Part shown: piece by piece, positions 27,052-36,767 of the stretch
How positions within the stretch are numbered: the first letter of the stretch is position 1
Layout of the letters: every line of letters starts with the position of its first letter
The notes under the pieces: model-generated
The model's database searches: none
Seen by the model: only the letters and a program-made list of their open reading frames with translations
What the model was told of the DNA's origin: nothing
Source: Roseateles depolymerans
Lineage (GTDB): Bacteria; Pseudomonadota; Gammaproteobacteria; Burkholderiales; Burkholderiaceae_C
Reading direction: 5' to 3'
Assembly (NCBI GenBank): GCA_003241055.1
Contig: QFOD01000018.1
Span: 62,001 to 126,000 of the forward strand
Length of the DNA: 64,000 nucleotides
Made by a program: the position numbers and the translations under genes

Positions 27052-29340
27052 ATGAAGCTACCCCTGAGCAAGAGCCAGATCGCGCTCGCCGTCGCGGCCC
27101 TTGGCAGCGCCGTGATCGTTGCCCCCAACATCGCCACCGCCGCGGGCAAGACTGCCGGCAAGTACGTCGCGGGCGACTTCCACAACCACACCACCTGCTC
27201 TGACGGCTCGATCTCGATGCAGAAGCTGGTGAAGAAGGTCACCGACAAGGTGGACACGCCCTGGGGCCTGGACTGGTTCGTGCAGGCCGGTCACGGCGGC
27301 AACGGCAACCGCAATTGCACGCTGGTGGAGGACGCCACGCTGGCCACGCCGGCCTACCCCTATCTGACCGGCAACACGCCCTACAACACCGGCACCACCT
27401 CATCGCCCTCGCAGTACGCCGGCCCGAGCACCACCTGGACCCAGAGCATAGGCGCCGCCAACCTCAAGGGCCTGAACGGCGGTGTCGGTGGCAACGGCAA
27501 CATGTGGCGCTGGCAGTCCATCCAGGAGTACCAGTACCCGCTGCTGGAGTACCTCTCGGCCCAGAAGAACCTGCCGCTGTTCATCGGCATGGAATCGGTC
27601 GTGGCCGGCCACGAGCACACCTCCATGTCCATCATCACCGGCCAGATGCCGGCCTCGCTGGACAATGCCTCGCTGCCCACCACTCCGGGCTACACGGCGC
27701 TGGGCAATGCCAACGCGCTGGCGCAATGGTCCTACTGCTTCGACCGCGGTGACACCGACAACAGCCGTGGCAACACCACCGGCTCCAACATCGGCAACAA
27801 CTGGGACTGCAGCAACCCGGCCAGCGCCGACTCCACCTCCGCCACGCTGGGCTGGAGCGATGCCGCCAAGAAGCTGATGCAGCCCAGCGGCACCGGCACC
27901 GGCAGCAAGGGCCACCTGAAGACGGTGGAAGCGCTGAAGTGGATGGCGCAGTTCCACGGCAACGCCAGCTACTACGTGCCCGCCCACCTGGAGCGTGCCG
28001 GCCCGTTCAACCCGGACGGCAACAACGGCTTCAACATCGAGCACCTGCGCAACTTCAACAACGCCGCGCCCGCCATCGCGTTCGGCTTCGAGTCGCAGCC
28101 CGGCCACGGCGCCGCCAACAACCGTGGCGAGTACCAGGTCAAGCGCAACAACATCGCCGGCGTGATGACCGACTCGGTCGGCGGCACCACCTACGGCGGC
28201 ACCGGCGTCTATGCCGGCCAGGTCGGCGGCGTGTGGGATGCGCTGCTGGGCGAGGGCCGCAACTGGTGGTTCTTCGCCAGCTCCGACTGGCACAACCGCG
28301 GCATGTTCGGCCCGGATGACCGCCGCTCCAGCCAGGACTTCTACCCCGGCGAATACCAGCGCACCTACGTGATGGTGCGCAACGGCAGCGACAAGCTGCG
28401 CCCGCAGACCATCGTCGACGGCCTGCGCACCGGCAACGCCTGGTCCACCTCGGGCCAGCTGATCGACCGTCTGGCGCTGGTGGTGTGCTCCTCCTACGCC
28501 GGCCCCTCCGCGCGCAGCAATGCTGCCGTGGAAGCCATCGCCATTGCCGCGGCCACCAAGGGGACAGACGTCGACACCGCCGGCTGCGCCACCATGGGCG
28601 AGAAGCTGACGGTGCGTCCGGGCGCCGAACTGGTCGTCGCCGTGGCCCTGCGCGATCCTGAAGGCACGAACTACTCGCCCTACAGCTTCCCCAACCCGTC
28701 GCTGGCGCAGATCGGCATCAATCAGCCGATGAACAAGCCGGTGCTGGATCACGTCGACCTGATCCGCGGCATGGTGACCGGCTACCGCCAGCCGGGCACG
28801 GCCGGCTACGCCGGCGAATGGCCGCGCAACACCGACTGGCTGCGTGCCGACGGCAGCACCGCCGGCCTTGCGGCCGTGCCGGCTGCGGCCAAGAACACCA
28901 GCGCCTCGGTCATCAAGACCTTCAGCGGCAACGGCTCGACGCCCTGGGTTCGCGTGGCTTCCGGCGTGGACAACACGCCCTTCCTGAAGATGAGCTTCCG
29001 CATCCCGGCGGTGCAGGCCTCGCAATACGTGCGTCTGCGCGGCAGCAATCTGCCGGCCGCCGTGCCCTATGAGACCGATGCCAACGGCAACCCGCTGGCC
29101 GACCTGTTCACCAACGCCAACGACACGACGATGCTGCGCATCCCGTGCACGACGGCGCACAGCGCGAACAGCCAGTTCGACGGCTGCCCGGATCACCTGG
29201 CCACCGCGTCCGGCGCTTCGCCGATCGCCGGCCAGAAGGCCGTGTCCTACGACGTGGCGGCCTGGGCCGACCTGTGGTTCTACAGCAACCCGGTCTACAT
29301 CGAGGTGGCCAACTCCTACCCGGTGGCCGGCGTCCGCTAA
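27052..29340 (+). CDS. Large secreted PHP-domain protein (putative metal-dependent hydrolase)
   Basis: A 762-residue exported protein. The signal peptide ends near Ala30. A PHP-type metal site starts at once: GDFHNHTTCSDGS (HNH at 44-46). Further candidate ligands are GMESVVAGHEHTS (around 185) and FFASSDWHNRGMF (around 420), the order expected for PHP phosphoesterase-like sites. The middle has long Asn/Gly/Thr-rich inserts and several cysteines. The C-terminal third (from about residue 500) looks like a beta-sandwich accessory domain. GGAG lies 8 bases before the ATG at 27052. The substrate is unknown. It precedes the PPIase-HupE set but is separated from it by a terminator. Confidence 0.7.
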   Translation: MKLPLSKSQIALAVAALGSAVIVAPNIATAAGKTAGKYVAGDFHNHTTCSDGSISMQKLVKKVTDKVDTPWGLDWFVQAGHGGNGNRNCTLVEDATLATPAYPYLTGNTPYNTGTTSSPSQYAGPSTTWTQSIGAANLKGLNGGVGGNGNMWRWQSIQEYQYPLLEYLSAQKNLPLFIGMESVVAGHEHTSMSIITGQMPASLDNASLPTTPGYTALGNANALAQWSYCFDRGDTDNSRGNTTGSNIGNNWDCSNPASADSTSATLGWSDAAKKLMQPSGTGTGSKGHLKTVEALKWMAQFHGNASYYVPAHLERAGPFNPDGNNGFNIEHLRNFNNAAPAIAFGFESQPGHGAANNRGEYQVKRNNIAGVMTDSVGGTTYGGTGVYAGQVGGVWDALLGEGRNWWFFASSDWHNRGMFGPDDRRSSQDFYPGEYQRTYVMVRNGSDKLRPQTIVDGLRTGNAWSTSGQLIDRLALVVCSSYAGPSARSNAAVEAIAIAAATKGTDVDTAGCATMGEKLTVRPGAELVVAVALRDPEGTNYSPYSFPNPSLAQIGINQPMNKPVLDHVDLIRGMVTGYRQPGTAGYAGEWPRNTDWLRADGSTAGLAAVPAAAKNTSASVIKTFSGNGSTPWVRVASGVDNTPFLKMSFRIPAVQASQYVRLRGSNLPAAVPYETDANGNPLADLFTNANDTTMLRIPCTTAHSANSQFDGCPDHLATASGASPIAGQKAVSYDVAAWADLWFYSNPVYIEVANSYPVAGVR

Positions 29341-29359
29341 GCGGAACACCCCCTTCGAG

Positions 29360-29386
29360 CGCCGCGCCTGCCGCGGCGTTTTTTTT
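29360..29386 (+). terminator. Terminator after PHP-domain gene
   Basis: CGCCGCG / CGCGGCG with loop CCTGC, followed by eight T residues, 20 bases after the stop codon. Confidence 0.88.
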
Positions 29387-29492
29387 ACGACGGCCACGGG
29401 CCGGGGCACACCGCCCCGGCTTGTCGTCGTTTTGTCTTGCAATCTTCATAGCATGGGCAGGCCTGTTCATCCGCCTGCCCGGCGCCCACCTC

Positions 29493-30374
29493 ATGTCTGC
29501 CCAGATCCCCGCCAAGATCCCTGCCCAGACGGCCACCCCGGCGCCGAAGTCCGCCAGCTCCGCCGCGACACGTCGCCCGGACTGGCTGAGGGAACCGCTG
29601 CTGCACTTCCTGCTGATCGGCGCCCTGCTGTTCGGCGTCGACCATCTGATCAACGGCCGCGCCGACGGCGGCAACGAGATCCTGATCGGCGCCGATGTGG
29701 ACGAGGAAGCCACCCAGGTCTTCAAGGCCACGCGCGGCCGCGCCCCCAATGCCGACGAGCTGAAGGCGCTGCGCAAGGTGTGGCTGGACAACGAGGTGCT
29801 GTACCGCGAGGGCCTTGCGATGCAGCTGGACAAGGGTGACACCGCCATCCGCGAGCGTGTGATCTTCAAGGCGCTCAGCGTCGTTGACAGCGGACTCAAG
29901 CTGCCCGCACACGACGACAAGCTGCTGCACGCCTGGTTCGAGCAGCACCGCGCCAAGTACGACGACCCCGCCCGCTTCGACTTCCAGGAAGCCCAGCTGG
30001 CCGGCGACAGCAGCGAGGCCGCGGTGCGCGCCTTCGTCGACGCCCTGAACGCCGGCACCCCCGGCGACGCCAAGGCCGGCCTGCGGGTCTTCAAGGGCCG
30101 CCCGCACAGCAACCTGGTGCAGAGCTACGGCGAGGACTTCGCCAGGGCGCTTGAGACGGCCACACCCGGCCGTTGGCTGGCGCTGCAAAGCCGCGAGGGC
30201 TGGCGCGCCGTGCGCCTGGACGCCACCAGCCCGGCCAAGCCCGGCAACTACGAGGCGCTGCGCGGCGTCGTGCTGCAGGACTGGACCGACCAGACCATGG
30301 CCGAGCAGCGCAGTGCCGCCGTGGCCGCGCTGGCCGGCAAGTACCGCATCAAGGTCGAGGCTCCCGCCAAATGA
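29493..30374 (+). CDS. Membrane-anchored peptidyl-prolyl isomerase-like protein
   Basis: A 293-residue protein with a cytoplasmic N-terminal tail of about 30 residues. A single signal anchor follows, REPLLHFLLIGALLFGVDHL, then a periplasmic helical region and a parvulin-like C-terminal part (RFDFQEAQLA ... LRVFKGRPHSNLVQSYGEDF ... RGVVLQDW). This layout matches the PPIase (Rotamase_2) proteins often encoded next to HupE/UreJ_2 genes. Canonical parvulin catalytic residues are not obvious, so a chaperone or adaptor role is possible. It overlaps the HupE gene by 4 bases. Confidence 0.75.
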   Translation: MSAQIPAKIPAQTATPAPKSASSAATRRPDWLREPLLHFLLIGALLFGVDHLINGRADGGNEILIGADVDEEATQVFKATRGRAPNADELKALRKVWLDNEVLYREGLAMQLDKGDTAIRERVIFKALSVVDSGLKLPAHDDKLLHAWFEQHRAKYDDPARFDFQEAQLAGDSSEAAVRAFVDALNAGTPGDAKAGLRVFKGRPHSNLVQSYGEDFARALETATPGRWLALQSREGWRAVRLDATSPAKPGNYEALRGVVLQDWTDQTMAEQRSAAVAALAGKYRIKVEAPAK

Positions 30375-31336
30375 GGTGCTTGCTGATCGCCCTGAACCGG
30401 CTGGGCTGGGGCCTGGCGCTCGCGCTGCTGGCCGGTGCGGCCTGCGCGCACGAGATGACCATCGCCGAGATGCAGCTGCGCGAGACCCGGCACGGCGAAT
30501 TCATCTGGCAATGGACGGCCGCCAATGACCGCCGACCAGCGGCGCAAGACCTGACGCCCGTCTGGCCGGCCGGCTGCCAGGCCGACGCCGCCACGCTCAG
30601 CTGCGGCGCCCAGGGCTTGTCGGGCAGCTTCTCCATCGAAGGTGTCGGCAAGCGCTACTCGGCCGCCATGGTCAAGGTGCTCTGGCTGGACGGCAGCACC
30701 CGCGTCTACACGCTGACCGGCGCCCAGCCCACGGTGCAGCTCTACGGCGCCGCGGACGACACCCGCGGCATGGGCGAGGTGGCCAGCGCCTACACGCTGC
30801 TGGGCGTGGAGCACATCCTCAGCGGCATCGACCACCTGATGTTCGTCATCGGCCTGCTGTTCCTGGTGGGCTTCGAGCGCCGTCTCATCTGGACGATCAC
30901 CGCCTTCACTGCGGCGCACAGCCTGACCCTGGCCAGCAGCGCCCTGGGCTGGCTGACGCTACGACCACCGCCGGTGGAGGCCACCATTGCGCTGTCCATC
31001 GTGCTGGTGGCCGGCGAGGCCCTGCACCGCCGCGACACCCTGGCCCGGCGCTGGCCGGCGCTGGTGGCCTTTCTGTTCGGCCTGGTGCACGGCCTGGGCT
31101 TTGCCGGCGCGCTCAAGGAGATCGGCCTGCCCGAGCACCACCTGCTGGTCGCACTGCTGACCTTCAACGTGGGCGTCGAGCTGGGCCAGCTGATGACGGT
31201 GGGCCTGTGCTGGCTGATCTGGCGCGCCACCCGCGGCCTGCCCGCCGTGCAGCGGCTGCGCGGCGTGGCGCTGTACGGCATAGGCGGCATCGCGGCGTAC
31301 TGGTCCTGGCTGCGCATCGCGGCGCTGGTGGGCTGA
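30371..31336 (+). CDS. HupE/UreJ-like membrane protein
   Basis: A 321-residue protein with a signal peptide (cleavage near ACA-HEM), a periplasmic domain of about 130 residues, then six or so membrane helices. The signature GVEHILSGIDHLMFVIGLLF, AFTAAHSLTLASSALG, FGLVHGLGFAG and FNVGVELGQL blocks define the HupE/UreJ_2 family. Classic HupE/UreJ proteins carry nickel or cobalt; this fused periplasmic-domain version is uncharacterised. The conserved His residues in the helices suggest a metal. It is coupled to the PPIase gene by an ATGA overlap. Confidence 0.85.
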   Translation: MRCLLIALNRLGWGLALALLAGAACAHEMTIAEMQLRETRHGEFIWQWTAANDRRPAAQDLTPVWPAGCQADAATLSCGAQGLSGSFSIEGVGKRYSAAMVKVLWLDGSTRVYTLTGAQPTVQLYGAADDTRGMGEVASAYTLLGVEHILSGIDHLMFVIGLLFLVGFERRLIWTITAFTAAHSLTLASSALGWLTLRPPPVEATIALSIVLVAGEALHRRDTLARRWPALVAFLFGLVHGLGFAGALKEIGLPEHHLLVALLTFNVGVELGQLMTVGLCWLIWRATRGLPAVQRLRGVALYGIGGIAAYWSWLRIAALVG

Positions 31337-31337
31337 C

Positions 31338-31982
31338 ATGAGCGCCCTGCCCCAACGCACCGACCAGGTCTTCGGCCTCTTTCCCACGCCCGTGCAGATG
31401 AGCGCCGGCGTGCTGCCGCCGGCACTGGTGGCCGGCCTGGTCCAGCACTTCAGCCAGCAGGCGGTGCAGGCCAACAATGCCTCCGAGCAGCTCTCGCACA
31501 CCCGCATGCTGCAACCGGCCGACAGCCCGCTGCTGGTGCAGGCGGCCGCCCTCATCACGCCGCGGCTGGTCGACTTCGGCCAGCTGCTGTTCGGCGAGGC
31601 GCTGGGCTGGGCGATCAAGGAGATGTGGGTCAACGTGCTGGACACGGGCGGCCGGCAGTCGGTGCACAACCACGCCAACAGCTTCGCCTCCGGCGTGATC
31701 TACCTGACCGAGACCGACGAGTCCTCGCGCACCGTCTTCATGAAGTCGCCCGGCGGCCAGGAGTTCTCGCTGAAGAACGACCACGCCGGCGTCACCACCG
31801 GCCCCTACAACGCCGAGAAGTGGATCGCCCCGGCCCCGCGCCCCGGTGACCTGCTGATGTTTCCCAGCTACCTCATGCACGCCGTGCCGCCCAACGCCGG
31901 CGGCCGGCGCATCACCATGGCCTTCAACGCGATCCCGACGCGGCTGGAGTCCTGGGGCTACACGCTGAGCTTCTCCGCTTGA
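31338..31982 (+). CDS. Putative 2-oxoglutarate/Fe(II) oxygenase family protein
   Basis: A 214-residue protein of the TIGR02466 type. It has MWVNVLDTGGRQSVHNHANS with the likely metal His residues, ASGVIYL, and a distal PSYLMHAVPPNAGGRRITMA that supplies the second His and the 2-oxoglutarate-binding Arg of a double-stranded beta-helix fold. The substrate is unknown. It starts one base after the HupE-like gene and its stop overlaps the TTG start of the next gene, so it is part of one translationally coupled set. Confidence 0.78.
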   Translation: MSALPQRTDQVFGLFPTPVQMSAGVLPPALVAGLVQHFSQQAVQANNASEQLSHTRMLQPADSPLLVQAAALITPRLVDFGQLLFGEALGWAIKEMWVNVLDTGGRQSVHNHANSFASGVIYLTETDESSRTVFMKSPGGQEFSLKNDHAGVTTGPYNAEKWIAPAPRPGDLLMFPSYLMHAVPPNAGGRRITMAFNAIPTRLESWGYTLSFSA

Positions 31983-34465
31983 ACCGCCTCGCGCCCTGGC
32001 TGATGGCGGCCTCGGGCTTTGCGGGCCTGGGCTACCAGATCGTCTGGACGCAGCAGATCGGCCTGTGGCTGGGCCACGAGGCCGCCGCGGTGCTGGCCGT
32101 GGTGGCCGCCTTCTTCGGCGGACTCACGCTGGGCGCGCTGCTGCTGGGCCGGCGCATCGAGTCCAGCGCCGCGCCGCTGCGCTGGTACGCGCTGTGCGAA
32201 GCCCTGATCGGCGGCTGGGGTCTGGTGCTGATCGTCGCCATGCCAGCAGCCGGCCGCGCGGCGCTCGTGCTGATCGGCCCCGATGCCGGCCCGCTGCGGC
32301 AATGGGGCGTGGGGCTGGGCGCCAGCCTGGTGCTGCTGCTGCCGGCCACGCTCGCCATGGGTGCCACCCTGCCCGCACTCGCCCGGCTGCAGCAGGCCCG
32401 CATCGCCACGCTCTACGCGGCCAACACGCTGGGCGCCGTGGCCGGCGTGCTGGTCACCGCGCTGTGGCTGATCCCGGCCTGGGGGCTGCGCGCCAGCACC
32501 GGCCTGTGCGTCGCGCTCAACCTCGGCTGCGCGCTGCTGGCCGGCCTGGCACTGCGCGCCGACGCCCCGGCCCCTGCGCCGGCATGGCAGGCGCACGCCG
32601 CCCGCCGCCTGCTGGCGGTGCTGGCCGCCACCGGCCTGTTGGGCCTGGGCTACGAGGTGCTGGTCGTGCGGGTGCTGAGCCAGGTGGCGGAGGACACGGT
32701 CTACACCTTCGCGCTGCTGCTGGCGGTCTACCTGGGCGGCAGCGCGCTCGGCGCCGCCGCCCACGCCCGCTGGCCGCATCGCCTGGGCAGCACCGATCGC
32801 CTGCTGCAGGCCCTGGCCGCGGCCGGCCTGTTCGGCTCCACCTCGCTCTGGGGGGCCGAGGCCAGCAGCCGCCTGCTCCAGTCACCGTTGCAGGCCCTGC
32901 TGCCGTCCGGCATGGCGGCGGCCCTGGCCACGGAGGCCGCGCTGGCCCTGCTGGCCTTCGGGCCGGCCACCGTGGTGATGGGCGCCCTGTTCTGCCAGCT
33001 TAGCCACGAGGCCATGGCAGCCGGCGCCCGCTTCAGTCAGGCCCTGGCGCTGAACACGCTGGGCGCCATGCTCGCAGCGCCGCTATTCGGCGTGCTGCTG
33101 GCCCCCCTGCTCGGCCCCAAGGGCGCGCTGCTGCTGCTGATCGCCGGCTGGCTGCTGCTCGCCCCGCGCTGGCGCCAGCCGACCTGGCTGGCCAGCGCCG
33201 CCGCCGTCGTCGCGCTGGCCATGTGGGCGCCGCCACTGGCCTTCGTCGATCTGCCCGAGAGCAGTGAAGGCGGCGAGCGCGGCCGCCTGCTCAGCTACCG
33301 CGACGGCGCACTCGCTGCCGTCAGCGTCGTCGAGGACGACGCCGGTGTCGCCCGCCTGCGGATCAACAACCGCCAGCAGGAAGGCTGCAGCGCGACGCTG
33401 CCGGCCGATGGCCGCCAGGGTCTGCTGCCGCTGCTGCTGCATCCGGCCCCTCACCACGCCTTGTTCCTCGGCCTGGGCGCCGGGTTGACGGCGGGCGTGG
33501 CCGCCCAGGTGCCAGGTGTTGCGGTGGATGCGGTGGAGCTGCTGCCCGAGGTGATCCAGGCCTCCGCGCTGTTTCGCCCCGTGCTGGGCGACGGCCCCGC
33601 GCCGCGGCTGATCCAGGCCGATGCGCGCCGCTTCGTGCGCACCGCCACGCAGCGCTACGACGTCATCGTGTCCGACAACTTCCACCCCGCCCGCAGCGGC
33701 TCGGGCGCGCTCTACACCGTGGAGCACTTCCGGGCCGTACGCGAACGCCTGGCCGAGGGCGGCCTGTTCTGCCAGTGGCTGCCGCTGCACCAGCTGGACC
33801 TGGACACCCTGCGCAGCATCGTCGCGAGCTTCCAGGTGGCGTTCCCGGACGGCGCTGCGCTGCTGGCCAGCAACAGCCTGGACACGCCCGTGCTGGGCCT
33901 GGTGGGTGCCGCGGGCCCCACCCGCTTCGCCCCGCACGCGCTGCCCGCGCTGGCCCAGGCCTTCGGCGTGGTCGACAGCTATGCGCTGCTGGGCAGCTTC
34001 ATCGCCGACGCCCACGCGCTGCAGCGCTTCGCCGGCACCGCGCCCTTGAACACCGACGATCGGCCCTGGGTGGCCTACCGCGCACCGCGCGTCACCTACG
34101 CCCCGGACTCCACCCCGCGCGAACGCCTGCTGACCCTGCTGGGCGAGCTGAGCCTGCACCCGGACACCCTGCTGGCCACGCCGGATGCCGCGCTGGCAGA
34201 GCGGCTCACGGCCTATGCCCAGGCCCGGCGCAGCTACCTGGAGCTGGGGCGTCAGGTGCTGGGGCGGCACGCCCAGGCGTCGGCGGACCCGGCCGTGATG
34301 CTGGACCGTGTCGGCCCGCCGCTGCTGGCCGTGCTGCGCCAGAGCCCCGATTTCCGCCCGGCACGCGAACCCCTGGAGCGCCTGGCCGCCGCGCTGGCGC
34401 CGCGTGACCCGGCGGCGGCGGCCCGGCTACAGGCCGCCCTGAACGCCCTGACCCCGCGGCGCTGA
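31979..34465 (+). CDS. Fused MFS-like/spermidine synthase-like protein
   Basis: An 828-residue protein with a TTG start overlapping the previous stop (TTGA). The first 420 residues or so contain about a dozen hydrophobic helices (start LMAASGFAGLGYQIVWTQQI). The C-terminal part has a spermidine-synthase fold: LFLGLGAGLTAGVA as the SAM-type glycine loop, VDAVELLPEV, and DNFHPARSGSGALYTVEHF around the active site. Such fusions are widespread and uncharacterised, and may aminopropylate or methylate a membrane-associated substrate. The final 120 residues form a helical tail. Confidence 0.82.
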   Translation: MNRLAPWLMAASGFAGLGYQIVWTQQIGLWLGHEAAAVLAVVAAFFGGLTLGALLLGRRIESSAAPLRWYALCEALIGGWGLVLIVAMPAAGRAALVLIGPDAGPLRQWGVGLGASLVLLLPATLAMGATLPALARLQQARIATLYAANTLGAVAGVLVTALWLIPAWGLRASTGLCVALNLGCALLAGLALRADAPAPAPAWQAHAARRLLAVLAATGLLGLGYEVLVVRVLSQVAEDTVYTFALLLAVYLGGSALGAAAHARWPHRLGSTDRLLQALAAAGLFGSTSLWGAEASSRLLQSPLQALLPSGMAAALATEAALALLAFGPATVVMGALFCQLSHEAMAAGARFSQALALNTLGAMLAAPLFGVLLAPLLGPKGALLLLIAGWLLLAPRWRQPTWLASAAAVVALAMWAPPLAFVDLPESSEGGERGRLLSYRDGALAAVSVVEDDAGVARLRINNRQQEGCSATLPADGRQGLLPLLLHPAPHHALFLGLGAGLTAGVAAQVPGVAVDAVELLPEVIQASALFRPVLGDGPAPRLIQADARRFVRTATQRYDVIVSDNFHPARSGSGALYTVEHFRAVRERLAEGGLFCQWLPLHQLDLDTLRSIVASFQVAFPDGAALLASNSLDTPVLGLVGAAGPTRFAPHALPALAQAFGVVDSYALLGSFIADAHALQRFAGTAPLNTDDRPWVAYRAPRVTYAPDSTPRERLLTLLGELSLHPDTLLATPDAALAERLTAYAQARRSYLELGRQVLGRHAQASADPAVMLDRVGPPLLAVLRQSPDFRPAREPLERLAAALAPRDPAAAARLQAALNALTPRR

Positions 34466-34514
34466 CGCCACAGGTCGTTGGGCCGGCGTCAGCCCGTCGT
34501 GGCAAGCTAGCGGG

Positions 34515-35300
34515 ATGCTCTGGGCCGTCATTTCCGATCTGCATGCCAACCGCCAGGCCCTCGAGGCCGTGTTGGCCGATGCGCGCCGCCATGGCGCCAC
34601 CCGTTTTGCCCTGCTGGGCGACTTCGTCGGCTATGGCGCCGACCCCGCCTGGGTGCTGGGTGAGGTGATGCGCCTGGTGGCCGAGGAAGGCGCGGTCGCG
34701 GTGCGCGGCAACCACGACGAGGCCGTGGCACGCGGCGGCCAGCCGCAGATGCACCCGGACGCCCGGGCCGTCATCGACTGGACCCACGCGCAGCTGAATG
34801 CGCCCCAGCTCGCGTTTCTCGAGCAGCTGCCCATGACCGCGCGCACCCGCCCCGAGGAAGGCGACTGCCTGTTCGTGCACGCCAACGCCTATAATCCGGC
34901 CGGCTGGGACTATGTGCAGGGCCGCGCCGAAGCCGTGCAAAGCCTGCACGCCGTGCCGTCGCGCATGCAGTTCTGCGGCCACATGCACGAGCCCATGCTG
35001 TTCCACATCTCGGGCACCGGCAAGGCGGGCGATTTCCACCCCCAGCCGGACGTGCTGATGCCGCTGCCGGCACACCGCCAGTGGCTGGCCATTCCCGGCT
35101 CGTGCGGTCAGCCACGCGATGGCAACCCCGCGGCCTGCTACGCGCTCTTCAAGCCTGGCGCCACCACGCATGACGACGCCCAGCTGCGCTTCATGCGGGT
35201 GCCCTACGACGTCGACTCGGCCGTGGCGGCGCTGCGCGCCACCAGCATGCCGACCGAGATCGTCGAGCGCCTGGCCCGCCGCCTGCTCACCGGCGAATGA
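34515..35300 (+). CDS. Metallophosphoesterase
   Basis: A 261-residue calcineurin-like phosphoesterase with all metal motifs: ISDLHAN (D-x-H), LLGDFVGYGADP (GD), VRGNHDEAV (GNHD), FVHAN (H) and FCGHMHEP (GH-x-H). The layout resembles the YfcE/PP2A-like single-domain bacterial group, which cleaves phosphodiesters or phosphomonoesters. Its stop overlaps the kinase start (ATGA), suggesting the two products act in one process. Confidence 0.88.
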   Translation: MLWAVISDLHANRQALEAVLADARRHGATRFALLGDFVGYGADPAWVLGEVMRLVAEEGAVAVRGNHDEAVARGGQPQMHPDARAVIDWTHAQLNAPQLAFLEQLPMTARTRPEEGDCLFVHANAYNPAGWDYVQGRAEAVQSLHAVPSRMQFCGHMHEPMLFHISGTGKAGDFHPQPDVLMPLPAHRQWLAIPGSCGQPRDGNPAACYALFKPGATTHDDAQLRFMRVPYDVDSAVAALRATSMPTEIVERLARRLLTGE

Positions 35301-36757
35301 CCCCGTCCGCCGCCCCCGCCGCCCCGGCGCCCGATGCGCCTGCGCCGCCGCTGGCCGCCGGCCAGGTGCTGGACGGCTTCCGGCTGGAGGAGCGCCTGCA
35401 CCAGGGCGGCATGGCCAACCTCTGGCGCGTCAGCCGGGTGGACGGCACGGCCGACGGCTTCGAGCTGCTGATGAAGGTGCCCCGCATCAAGGGCGGCGAA
35501 GACCCGGCCACCATCGTCGGCTTCGAGGTCGAGCAGATGCTGATGCCGCAACTGAGCGGCCCCCACGTGCCGCGCTACATCGCCCGTGGCGACTGGACGC
35601 GCCAGGCCTACATCGTGATGGAGCGCATCCCGGGCGACACGCTGCGCCCGCGCCTGGACGACGCGCCGCTGGACCCCGACGAGCTGGCCGACATCGGCGC
35701 CCGCGTGGCCACCGCGCTGGCCGCGCTGCACCGCCAGCACGTGGTGCACCTGGACGTGAAGCCCAGCAACATCATGTTCCGCCCCGACGGCAGCGCGGTG
35801 CTGGTGGACTTCGGCCTGAGCCGCCACGAGCAGCTGCCCGACCTGCTGGAGGAGGAGTTCACGCTGCCCATGGGCACGGGGCCCTACATGTCGCCCGAGC
35901 AGGTGCAGTTCGTCCGCAACGACCCGCGCAGCGACCTCTTCGCGCTGGGCGTGATGCTCTACCACCTGGCCACCGGCGAGCGCCCCTTCGGCCAGCCCAA
36001 CTCCGTGCGTGGTCTGCGCCGGCGGCTCTACGTCGAACCGGTGCCACCCCGTGCGATACGGCCCGAGTGCCCGCGCTGGCTGCAGGAAGTCATCCTGCAC
36101 TGCCTGGAGGTGCGCCCCGAGAAGCGCTACCAGAGCGCAGCTCAGCTGGCGCTGGACCTGCGCGAGCCCGCCGGCATCGCGCTGACGGCGCGCGCCGACA
36201 AGCTTCAGACCAGCGGCACGGTCCGCCGCCTCAAGCAGTGGTTCTTCGCGCTGGGCGCCGAGCCTGCGCCCGCGGCGCCGGTCAGCGAACAGCTGCAGCG
36301 CAGTCCCATCGTCATGGCCGCGGTGGATGCCGACAGCTCATCGCCCGAACTGCAAAGCCTGTTGCGAGAAACCGCCCGGCGCATCGTGCAGACTGCGCCC
36401 GGCGCCCGGCTGGCCTGCGTGGCGGTGATGAAGACCAACCGCATCGGCATCGACGAGCTGACCGACAAGCACGGCCAGAGCGTGCACGTGAAGCAGCTCA
36501 TCGCGCTGCGCCACTGGGCGCGCCCCATCAGCAAGGCCCTCGCACTGGAGGACGGCCGCCTGACCTTCCATGTGCTGGAGGCGCCCGACGCGGCCGACGC
36601 CATCATCGACTTCGCCCGTCGCAACGGCGTGGACCACATCGTGATGGGCGCCCGCGGCGCCTCGGCGCTGCGCCGCTACCTCGGCAGCGTCAGCAGCCAG
36701 GTGGTGGCCCAGGCGGACTGCACGGTCACCGTCGTGCGCGAACGCGACGCTGCCTGA
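35297..36757 (+). CDS. Serine/threonine protein kinase fused to UspA domain
   Basis: A 486-residue two-domain protein. The kinase spans about residues 28-295: glycine loop LHQGGMANLW, ATP Lys60 in LLMKVPR, catalytic loop HLDVKPSN at 151-158, DFG at 171-173, and TGPYMSPEQ as the P+1/APE region. It has HLD rather than HRD but keeps the catalytic Asp, Lys and Asn. A universal-stress-protein domain follows from about residue 335 (IVMAAVDADS ... HIVMGARGASALRRYLGSVS) with the G-x2-G-x9-G(S) nucleotide signature. No transmembrane segment is visible, so it is probably cytoplasmic. It is coupled to the upstream phosphoesterase gene. Confidence 0.9.
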   Translation: MTPSAAPAAPAPDAPAPPLAAGQVLDGFRLEERLHQGGMANLWRVSRVDGTADGFELLMKVPRIKGGEDPATIVGFEVEQMLMPQLSGPHVPRYIARGDWTRQAYIVMERIPGDTLRPRLDDAPLDPDELADIGARVATALAALHRQHVVHLDVKPSNIMFRPDGSAVLVDFGLSRHEQLPDLLEEEFTLPMGTGPYMSPEQVQFVRNDPRSDLFALGVMLYHLATGERPFGQPNSVRGLRRRLYVEPVPPRAIRPECPRWLQEVILHCLEVRPEKRYQSAAQLALDLREPAGIALTARADKLQTSGTVRRLKQWFFALGAEPAPAAPVSEQLQRSPIVMAAVDADSSSPELQSLLRETARRIVQTAPGARLACVAVMKTNRIGIDELTDKHGQSVHVKQLIALRHWARPISKALALEDGRLTFHVLEAPDAADAIIDFARRNGVDHIVMGARGASALRRYLGSVSSQVVAQADCTVTVVRERDAA

Positions 36758-36767
36758 GCCCTGCACG

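Noticed and set aside
29387..29492. Promoter of the PPIase-HupE set
   Set aside because: Several weak TTGTC and AT-rich hexamers exist, but none forms a convincing pair.
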